From DATKPA01 sp051955985 (GTDB lineage Bacteria; Planctomycetota; Phycisphaerae; WQYP01), in the NCBI GenBank assembly GCA_051955985.1, contig JBQCGD010000163.1:1-37663 (forward strand): a DNA stretch of 37,663 nt. Direction: 5' to 3'. The position numbers and the translations under genes were made by a program. Below, in pieces: positions 1 to 5,953 of the stretch (its first letter is position 1; the number at the start of each line of letters is the position of its first letter). Under the pieces are notes generated by a model, which saw only the letters and a program-made list of their open reading frames with translations, did not search any database and was not told the origin of the DNA.

Positions 1-59
1 GGCCAAGTGACAGCGACCGTCATACACCTGTGCGACGGCCCACAACGTTACAAGTGACA
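1..59 (+). repeat. Left terminal inverted repeat of the insertion sequence
   Basis: Matches the reverse complement of 1334-1392 at 56 of 59 positions; the mismatches are at positions 16, 33 and 39. It contains an inner inverted repeat (GACCGTCA / TGACGGTC-like) around a CACCTGTG core, and the palindrome AACGTT. Confidence 0.9.
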
Positions 60-88
60 CAAAAATGGCAGATGCGCCAATGACAAAA

Positions 89-1243
89 TCACTCGATAAG
101 CGGTTTGGTCTTCATCGTGTAGGCGAAGGTCTTGAGCAGCGGCTGCTGGGTCGGTTCGCGGCGTCTGAGAGCGAAGATCGACACCCGTCCGGCGGACAGG
201 TCCACTTCGACCCGCGTCATGCGATGCACCCAGTGGCTGTCGGCCTTCCAACGGTGCCCCAGACACGAGACGCACCCGTCCTGATCGCTGCGGCGGATGA
301 AGATCACCCGCCCAGCCAGAGGAAGACGAGTATCGAACGCAAAGCCTTCGGGAATTCTTCGGCGTGGCGGGGCCGCGTCGATCCGGGCTGCCGATCGGGT
401 CATCAGCGCCTGGATAAAACCGGCCGAGCGGTTCTGAAGCATTCCCAGGTTGCGATGGTGATACCGCCGCCAGACCATCCGTTGCCAGCGGCCATTGAAG
501 GCCTCGATCTCCGCCTGGAATCCCGTCTCGCGCGGCGGAGCGAACACCGGCGTGATTCCCAGCTGCAGACAGAGCCGGGTGACCTGGCCAAAGCTGTCCG
601 GCCATTGATGGGGGCCCTGGAAAATCAGGTCGTTGTCGAACTTGGCGTACGCTGGAACGCCAAACTCGGTCCAGTGCGCAAGCAGCGAAAAGACCACGAT
701 TTTGGCGGTGATTCTCGCTTGCGGCCAACTTTGGGCCAAGCCGCCATGCAGGCTGATGCAGTTGAGCACGGTGACGTTGTGGCCACCCTTGATCACCAGG
801 TCCGTGACGGTGTCGACGCTGTCCACTTCCGCCTTGAACGCGGCCACTTCCGGCAGGAACCAGCCCTTGGCCGGCGGCGGCCTGCGGATCCTCCGGCGGG
901 CATCGATCGCGCCGTGACGCTGCAGAATCCGGCCGATGGTGCGGACATTGGGACAGGGCGTGATACCCCGCTCCAGAAGGACCTGCCGGATGGCCAGGGC
1001 GCCATGCTCGCCCAGGGTGCTTTTGTCCTTGAGCTGCCGGCGGATCGCCAGCACCAGCCGTTCGATCTTGCGGGAGGTGCGGTTGGCCGGCCGGTGGACT
1101 CCCAGTGGCCTGTCGAGAAAGTCCACACGATCGAGCCGCTGGTCTTTGGCGCGGGCGACCCAGAACTGGACCGTTCCCAGGCAGACGCCGAACCGCCGCG
1201 CCGTCAGACGCAGCGAGGCGCCGCGTCTGACCGCCAGGACCAT
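89..1243 (-). CDS. DDE transposase (IS481-like, integrase core)
   Basis: 384 residues from the ATG at 1243. The N-terminus is a helix-turn-helix (RLTARRFGVCLGTVQFWVAR). An rve-type catalytic core follows, with acidic residues in the contexts VDSVD, FDNDLIF and AEIEAFNGRW, matching a D-D-E triad. The C-terminus is a basic tail. This is the only gene of the IS and lies between its inverted repeats. The true start may be upstream: an ATG at 1281-1283 with a weak CAGGA ribosome-binding site reads MSQK and would join this frame across a run of six A (minus strand; 1271-1276 on plus). That start works only if one A is removed or the run is slipped. As written, an in-frame TGA just before the A run makes 1243 the first usable ATG in this frame. 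Confidence 0.8.
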   Translation of the reverse strand: MVLAVRRGASLRLTARRFGVCLGTVQFWVARAKDQRLDRVDFLDRPLGVHRPANRTSRKIERLVLAIRRQLKDKSTLGEHGALAIRQVLLERGITPCPNVRTIGRILQRHGAIDARRRIRRPPPAKGWFLPEVAAFKAEVDSVDTVTDLVIKGGHNVTVLNCISLHGGLAQSWPQARITAKIVVFSLLAHWTEFGVPAYAKFDNDLIFQGPHQWPDSFGQVTRLCLQLGITPVFAPPRETGFQAEIEAFNGRWQRMVWRRYHHRNLGMLQNRSAGFIQALMTRSAARIDAAPPRRRIPEGFAFDTRLPLAGRVIFIRRSDQDGCVSCLGHRWKADSHWVHRMTRVEVDLSAGRVSIFALRRREPTQQPLLKTFAYTMKTKPLIE

Positions 1244-1333
1244 GGCCCGGCGACGCTGAGAGACAGAGAGTTTTTTGGCTCATCCGGTCGTCCTGAACTA
1301 TCAACAACAAAGCCCCAACTGTATGGGGGTCGC

Positions 1334-1392
1334 TGTCACTTGTAACGTTGTGGACCGTCACACAGGTGTATGACGGCCGCTGTCACTTGGCC
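1334..1392 (-). repeat. Right terminal inverted repeat of the insertion sequence
   Basis: Inverted copy of 1-59. Its outermost bases, read on the minus strand, are GGCCAAGTGA. They encode the last Ala-Lys and the stop codon of the interrupted scpA reading frame. Confidence 0.9.
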
Positions 1393-2405
1393 TCTAAGTG
1401 GTTAAGTACGGGGGGCGGGGGTGCAATGCGCGCTTGCGGCTTGCCCCGCGCCGCCCGAGGCGGCGGGCGTTCTTCGGTGGGGGGAGTTTCTTCGGGTTCG
1501 GGGGTGGGTTCTGGGGTTGATGCTTCGGTGGGGGTGTGGGCGGAGGGTTCTTCTTGTGTGAAGAGTTGTTGGTCGGGGGCGTCGGTGCGGAGGAGGATTT
1601 GGATGGGGCCGAGGGTTTCGGGTTGGGAGATGGTGACTTTTTTCTGGCGGATGAGTTCGAGGGTGGCGAGGAAGAGGCCGATCATTTCGGATTTTTTGGT
1701 GCGGCCCTGGAAGAGTTCGTGGAGGGTGAGGGACTGGGAGGGTTCGCGGGTGAGGCGGTCGAGGATGTCGACCTGGTGCATGGAGATGGGGGTGTCGTCG
1801 TAGACGACTTCGTGGCCGTAGGCGGAGTGGCCGAGGGAGGACATGATGGCGTTGAAGGCGTCGATGAGGCGGAAGAGGTCGAGGTCCTCGATGGCGAGGG
1901 GGGCGCGGCCTTCGGGTTTGGGGGTGGCGCGGGGGTAGCGTGCGGCTTCGGTGTGGGCGCGGCGTTTGAGTTCGGCGGCGGCGTCTTTGAATTCTTTGTA
2001 GGCGAGGAGTTGTTTGACGAGTTCGTAGCGCGGGTCGGTGAGGTCTTCGACGCTTGTCGGTTGGGAGGCGTTGGGGTCATTCGGGTCGGTCGCCTGCGGT
2101 TGCTTGGGGATGAGCATGCGCGATTTGATTTCCATCAAGGTCGCGGCCATGACGAGGAATTCGCCGGCGAGGTTGATGTCGATGCGGCGGATGATTTCGA
2201 CGTGGCGGAGGTATTGCTCGGTGATGCGGGCGATGGGGATGTTTTTGATGTCGACTTCGTCGCGGCGGATGAGGTAGAGGAGGAGTTCGAGCGGGCCGGA
2301 GTAGACGTCGAGGTTGACTTTGTAGTCGTGGCCGTCGGCGAGGGGGGGATCGCTGGGCGCGGCAGGGGCGGGGTGCATGACGGAGGATTGTGATGGTTCG
2401 GTCAT
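1383..2405 (-). CDS. scpA: Segregation and condensation protein ScpA, 3' end altered by an IS
   Basis: ScpA is the kleisin subunit that bridges SMC heads in the bacterial condensin. The start chosen is the ATG at 2405 (MTEPSQSS), giving 340 residues; the next Met is nine codons later. The kleisin N-terminal signature is clear at about residues 28-70: LDVYSGPLELLLYLI, then DEVDIKNIPIARITEQYL. The region up to about residue 280 contains the helical and winged-helix parts (PISMHQVDILDRL, FLATLELIRQKKVTISQ). The C-terminal tail is Pro/Glu-rich and ends in the IS inverted repeat: the last codons GCC AAG TGA belong to the element. The essential domains therefore appear intact and only a tail was replaced. 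scpB, the usual partner, would lie beyond the IS and outside the window. Confidence 0.9.
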   Translation of the reverse strand: MTEPSQSSVMHPAPAAPSDPPLADGHDYKVNLDVYSGPLELLLYLIRRDEVDIKNIPIARITEQYLRHVEIIRRIDINLAGEFLVMAATLMEIKSRMLIPKQPQATDPNDPNASQPTSVEDLTDPRYELVKQLLAYKEFKDAAAELKRRAHTEAARYPRATPKPEGRAPLAIEDLDLFRLIDAFNAIMSSLGHSAYGHEVVYDDTPISMHQVDILDRLTREPSQSLTLHELFQGRTKKSEMIGLFLATLELIRQKKVTISQPETLGPIQILLRTDAPDQQLFTQEEPSAHTPTEASTPEPTPEPEETPPTEERPPPRAARGKPQARIAPPPPVLNHLEAK

Positions 2406-2491
2406 AGGAGGGGGATGATAACAGGAAGGGGGTGGGGTGCGGAATGCCTGGCCGCAGTTTGGGCGCAGTTCGGCTTCAGTTTGTTTGGCGG

Positions 2492-3127
2492 CTAAAGCCG
2501 GATTCGCGTTTTGAGTTGGATTCCTCTGACTTGATCGAGGCGATCGAATCGCATGTTGAGGGGGTTGATGGCGGACAGCGCCTCGTAAGCTCGCTGGTTC
2601 GCGCATATGTGTGCGGTGTTTCCGACAAGGAAGATGTCGCTGCCGTCCCAATTCTTTTCGTCGAAAGAGACGCCCTTTGTTTTGAGGCAACGACCGGTGC
2701 GGGACTCCCCAACGATGTCTCGCTTTGTTTTATCGATGGGGCCTCCGCGGCCGGTGATGGAAAGGCCGAAATATCCGTGAATTTCGTCTCCCTTTGGATC
2801 AACCATCTTCACCGGGTAGGTTGACCAACCCCTCAGTCGATTTGCCGAGAGTACGTCAACAACGCGTTCAGACAGTAAGTATCGATTGTGCCAACCGGTA
2901 CCGATGAGGTCGAATGAACGGAGTAAGGATTCGCATCGGCAGTTGATGGGGAGCTTGCCGCGGAATGTTCCGGAAATCAGGTGCGTGTTGTTTTCGTGGT
3001 CGAGGCGATCCGTGAAAACGGCGACGGGGGCGCCTTCCTCGTACGCATCTCTTAATTTCCAGAACGTTTTGCAATCGACCACGTGGAGACGCCTCCGACT
3101 TAAATACGTGCCCGGGGAAGCGTTCAT
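2492..3127 (-). CDS. Imm11 / DUF1629-like protein of unknown function
   Basis: 211 residues from the ATG at 3127 (MNASPGTYLSRRRLHVVDC). I do not recognise it with certainty. The layout recalls the Imm11/DUF1629 family, which includes predicted immunity proteins of contact-dependent toxins: a middle segment GWHNRYLLSERVVDVLSANR, and a C-terminal WDGSDIFLV followed by HICANQRAYEALSAINPLNM. No signal peptide or membrane segment is visible. No good ribosome-binding site precedes the chosen ATG, so the start is uncertain. Base composition is clearly less GC-rich than the flanking genes and lacks their third-position G or C bias, suggesting recent transfer. No toxin gene is adjacent. The minus-strand open frame continues far upstream through the hydrolase gene, but that part is a shadow. 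Confidence 0.6.
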   Translation of the reverse strand: MNASPGTYLSRRRLHVVDCKTFWKLRDAYEEGAPVAVFTDRLDHENNTHLISGTFRGKLPINCRCESLLRSFDLIGTGWHNRYLLSERVVDVLSANRLRGWSTYPVKMVDPKGDEIHGYFGLSITGRGGPIDKTKRDIVGESRTGRCLKTKGVSFDEKNWDGSDIFLVGNTAHICANQRAYEALSAINPLNMRFDRLDQVRGIQLKTRIRL

Positions 3128-3241
3128 GATACTGAAATAGTCGGGGACGGTCGTGAGATTTTCTTGATTCGGGGGTGTGAGAACGGATAGATTTGCGAAG
3201 TTCCATTTGCGTAAGGACGAGCTGAGTTGAGCATTGCGGGA

Positions 3242-4666
3242 ATGAGTTGGAGAAGGTGTGCGCTGCTGCTGGCGGCGGTGGGGATGCTTTCCGGGTTGGG
3301 GGGGTGTTTCAGCGAGCGGTCGTTTCCGATGCGGGAGCGGCCCCGGGTGCGGATGCCGGAAGAGGGGGGTGGCGGGAAGGTGTCGACGCGGGAGTGGGCG
3401 GCGGAGATGGCGGCGGAGGCGGATGGGCTTTTGCCGCTGCATGAGCGGGGGGCGTTGACGCAGGAGGATTTTGCGAAGCGGGGGCGGGTGGTGGACGTGT
3501 ACAAGCATTTTGATGTGGATGCGGGGGCGATTGATACGCTTTTTGGGAATTGGAAGGGGTTGGAGCAGACGGCGCAGGTGGCGTCGCCGGCGCCGGAGCG
3601 GGATGGGAAGGGGAACATTTTGCGGGCGGCGTGGCGGGGGTTTAAGGAAGTGAATGTGCCGGTGGATGGGGTGGAGCTGTATGGGCGGCTGGGGGCGCCG
3701 GATCCGAAGCGGGAGATTCCGGGGAGTTATATTGTTTTTACGCATGGGTTGTTCGGGACGCTGGATGGGATCGACACCGAGAACCAGGTGGAGGCGTTGC
3801 GGCGGGCGGGGCATCATGTGCTGGCGATCGAGATGCGGGGGCATGGGGAGACGAGCGTGCGGCACCCGGAGTATGCGGTGAGTTTTGGGATACGGGAGTC
3901 GGCGGATTTTATTGCGGTGGCGGAGTGGTTGAAGAAAACGCAGGGGGCGACGCGGGTGGGGCTGGTGAGTTTTTCGCTGACGGGGTACGAGGCGTTGTTG
4001 ACGGCGTGGCTGGATGGGGCGCGGCCGGTGCAGCGGTTTGAGAATGTGCCGATGCTGCGGGCATTGCCGCGGCGAGTGGAGGGGGATCCGGCGTTTAATG
4101 CGGGGATGTTCGTGGTGTCGCCGCCGGTGGACCTGGCGGCGGTGGCGGACAGTTTTGAGAAGCATTACACGGTATTTGACGGGCCGTGCCATTGTGTGTT
4201 CCAGGGGCATTTGGCGGAGCGGATGGCGCGGGTGGGGGATGAGGATCCGACGACGAGCATGTGGGGGTGGGCGGAGAGCGAGCTGGTGCGGAACGGGTGG
4301 GGCGCGGGGTATGCGAGCGTGGCGGCGTTGAAGAAGGATTTTGTGAAGTTCATCGATTTGAAGCAGGGGAACTGGGCGGTGGGGGTGGCGCGGATGGAGA
4401 ATGTGCGTGCGCCGGTGCTGGTGATGGCGGCGGCGAACGATCCGATGGGGACGGCGCAGGGGGTGGTGGATTTGTTTTCGCGGGTGAAGAATCCGAACAT
4501 CGGGGTGGTGATGCTGGGCGGCGGGGGGCACATGGGGTTTCCGGCAATGTCGGCGGATTATTACTATTCGATGATGCTGGGGTTTTTTGATCCGAAGCGG
4601 GGGCCGGGGGTGAGTGAGGTGGGGGAGATGGCGCGCGCCCCGGGCGAAATGACGAAGCACGAATGA
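3242..4666 (+). CDS. Lipoprotein alpha/beta hydrolase, YheT-like
   Basis: 474 residues from the ATG at 3242; an in-frame TTG at 3227 would add five. The N-terminus is a lipoprotein signal peptide: Arg-Arg, a hydrophobic stretch, then Leu-Gly-Gly-Cys with the lipidated Cys at 22. The fold has the HG motif YIVFTHGLFG (about 163-172), a nucleophile elbow VSFSLTG with Ser245, an acid Asp400 in MAAANDPMG, and His430 in GGGGHMGF. The block FVVSPPVDLAAVADSFEKHY recalls the YheT/ABHD1-3 group. The substrate is unknown, perhaps lipids or esters at the envelope. Codons are strongly G-ending. The last codons (EMTKHE, stop) are made by a short repeat also found at 5862-5893, so the natural C-terminus may have been rewritten by it. 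Confidence 0.82.
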   Translation: MSWRRCALLLAAVGMLSGLGGCFSERSFPMRERPRVRMPEEGGGGKVSTREWAAEMAAEADGLLPLHERGALTQEDFAKRGRVVDVYKHFDVDAGAIDTLFGNWKGLEQTAQVASPAPERDGKGNILRAAWRGFKEVNVPVDGVELYGRLGAPDPKREIPGSYIVFTHGLFGTLDGIDTENQVEALRRAGHHVLAIEMRGHGETSVRHPEYAVSFGIRESADFIAVAEWLKKTQGATRVGLVSFSLTGYEALLTAWLDGARPVQRFENVPMLRALPRRVEGDPAFNAGMFVVSPPVDLAAVADSFEKHYTVFDGPCHCVFQGHLAERMARVGDEDPTTSMWGWAESELVRNGWGAGYASVAALKKDFVKFIDLKQGNWAVGVARMENVRAPVLVMAAANDPMGTAQGVVDLFSRVKNPNIGVVMLGGGGHMGFPAMSADYYYSMMLGFFDPKRGPGVSEVGEMARAPGEMTKHE

Positions 4667-4679
4667 CGAATGACGAAAC
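4648..4679 (+). repeat. 32-bp dispersed repeat, copy 1 (overlaps the hydrolase stop)
   Basis: Built from GAATGACGAA units. All 32 bases are identical to 5862-5893. This copy covers the last five codons and the stop of the hydrolase gene, and runs on as related ACGAAGG/GACGAA units to about 4735. Confidence 0.85.
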
Positions 4680-4961
4680 GGCCCCCCCCGACGGACGGAA
4701 ACACGAAGGGATGAAGGGACGAAGGACCACGAAGAGGACCCTCTTGATGTGCGTGTGTTGCGCTTTGATTGCCGGCTCTTGCTGAGCGGTTATTTGACAC
4801 AGAGATCACTGAGAGCACAGAGAGGCACAGAGGACTGGTGGGGTGGGTGGGGTGTCGCTGGCAGTGGGCATTGATTGCATTGTGGGGGAATTTCGTGGGT
4901 GGGGGAGAGGCTGCGCATTGGTTTTGTTTGTTGTGCGGGCAGAACTGATGTGAGGTGCGGC
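4667..4961 (+). other. Intergenic region with short degenerate tandem repeats
   Basis: No gene is supported. The left part continues the GAATGACGAA repeat and then degenerate GGGACGAAGG units. 4796-4833 is a different family made of CACAGAG units (ACACAGAG, GCACAGAG, GGCACAGAG). The rest is G-rich lead-in to the transporter gene. Confidence 0.6.
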
Positions 4962-5837
4962 GTGGGTGGCAAGAAGCTGGCGGTGTATGTGGCGTTGGGG
5001 GCGAATGTGGGGATTGCGGGGGCGAAGTTTGTGGCGTTTGCGATGACGGGGAGTTCGGCGATTCTGGCGGAGGGGCTGCATTCTGTCGCGGATTCGGGGA
5101 ACGAGGGGCTGTTGCTGCTGGGCAGGCGCATGGCGCGGAATCCGGCGGATCGGCTGCATCCGTTCGGGCATGGGATGGAGTTGTATTTCTGGTCGATGGT
5201 GGTGGCGTTGTCGATTTTTGTGCTGGGGGGCATGGCGTCGTTGCTGGAGGGGATTTACCACGTGTGGCGGCCGGAGGAGCTGGGGAGCGCGACGTGGAGC
5301 TACGTGACGCTGGGGATTGCGGCGGTGTTTGAGGGGAGCTCGCTGGTGTATTCGTACCGGCAGTTGCAGAAGGAGCGGGTGGGGAAGCGGTCGCTGCTGG
5401 AGACGGTGCGGGATTTGAAGGATCCGACGGTGTTCATGCTGGTGTTTGAGGATGCGGCGGCGCTGGCGGGGCTGTTGGTGGCGTTCCTGGGGGTGTTGTT
5501 GTCGCACGTGCTGAAGATGCCGCGGCTGGATGGGGCGGGGGCGGTGGGCGTGGGGCTGATCCTGATGGGGGTGGCGGTGTACCTGGTGTCGGAGGTGCGG
5601 AAGCTGCTGGTGGGGGAGCGGGCGATGCCGGAGGTGGAGCGGGAGATACGGGAGCTGGTGAAGCGCGAGGAGGGGGTGGTGCGGGTGGCGGAGTTGAAGA
5701 CGATGCAGGTGGGGGCGGAGACGGTGGTGGTGGCGATGAAGGCGGAGTTTCGGGCGGAGTTGCGGGGACGGGAGGTGGCGGAGGTGATTGGGCGGATGGA
5801 GGGGGAGATTCGGCGGCGGCGTGGGGAGGTGAAGTAG
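4962..5837 (+). CDS. Cation diffusion facilitator (CDF) family transporter, SLC30A9-like
   Basis: Efflux of divalent metal, probably Zn2+ or a similar ion, by proton exchange. The GTG at 4962 is chosen because it sits seven bases after GAGG and gives an N-terminus (GGKKLAVYVALGANV) typical of the group; in-frame GTG at 4950 and TTG at 4875 are alternatives. The protein has 291 residues with about six membrane segments. TM2 carries AEGLHSVADSGNE with His40 and Asp44. The loop RLHPFGHGMELYFW (64-77) is a family signature. LKDPTVFMLVFEDAAALAG places Glu163-Asp164 in TM5, the pattern of the SLC30A9-like subgroup rather than His-x3-Asp. The C-terminal cytosolic domain (about 205-291) is short and charged. 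The flanking genes give no hint of the metal. Confidence 0.85.
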   Translation: MGGKKLAVYVALGANVGIAGAKFVAFAMTGSSAILAEGLHSVADSGNEGLLLLGRRMARNPADRLHPFGHGMELYFWSMVVALSIFVLGGMASLLEGIYHVWRPEELGSATWSYVTLGIAAVFEGSSLVYSYRQLQKERVGKRSLLETVRDLKDPTVFMLVFEDAAALAGLLVAFLGVLLSHVLKMPRLDGAGAVGVGLILMGVAVYLVSEVRKLLVGERAMPEVEREIRELVKREEGVVRVAELKTMQVGAETVVVAMKAEFRAELRGREVAEVIGRMEGEIRRRRGEVK

Positions 5838-5861
5838 GTGTATGTTGACCCGAGCGCGGGG

Positions 5862-5893
5862 AATGACGAAGCACGAATGACGAATGACGAAAC
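5862..5893 (+). repeat. 32-bp dispersed repeat, copy 2
   Basis: Identical to 4648-4679, here fully intergenic, and followed to about 5930 by further GAATGACGAA and GATCGAATGACG units. It lies between the transporter stop and the promoter of the glycosyltransferase gene. Confidence 0.85.
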
Positions 5894-5940
5894 AAATTCG
5901 AATGACGAATGATCGAATGACGAAACGGGGGGAGACGTTT

Positions 5941-5946
5941 TATACT
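5941..5946 (+). promoter_or_regulatory. Possible -10 box very close to the 5954 start codon
   Basis: TATACT (five of six to TATAAT) ends seven bases before the ATG at 5954. A transcript from it would start at or next to the start codon. No clear -35 is seen; the DNA upstream is the GAATGACGAA repeat. Confidence 0.35.
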
Positions 5947-5953
5947 TCGGGGG

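Larger units (their letters stand above)
1..1392 (-). mobile_element. Complete insertion sequence with 59-bp terminal inverted repeats and a DDE transposase
   Basis: The first 59 bases are repeated in inverted orientation at 1334-1392 with three mismatches, and a single transposase gene fills the space between. Each inverted repeat carries the direct repeat CAAGTGACA at its outer end (4-12) and inner end (51-59), which looks like paired transposase-binding sites. The transposase resembles the IS481/rve integrase-core group. No target-site duplication can be tested because the left flank lies outside the window. The right end lies inside the 3' end of scpA and supplies its last codons. The element could extend a few bases past position 1. 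Confidence 0.85.

Noticed and set aside
1536..2393. Plus-strand open frame opposite scpA, very rich in Gly, Val, Glu and Asp
   Set aside because: It is the antisense shadow of scpA, typical of high-GC genes.
3128..4660. Upstream extension of the Imm11-like frame through the hydrolase gene
   Set aside because: The extension is Arg/His/Pro-rich shadow sequence opposite a real hydrolase; only the part from 3127 down looks like protein.
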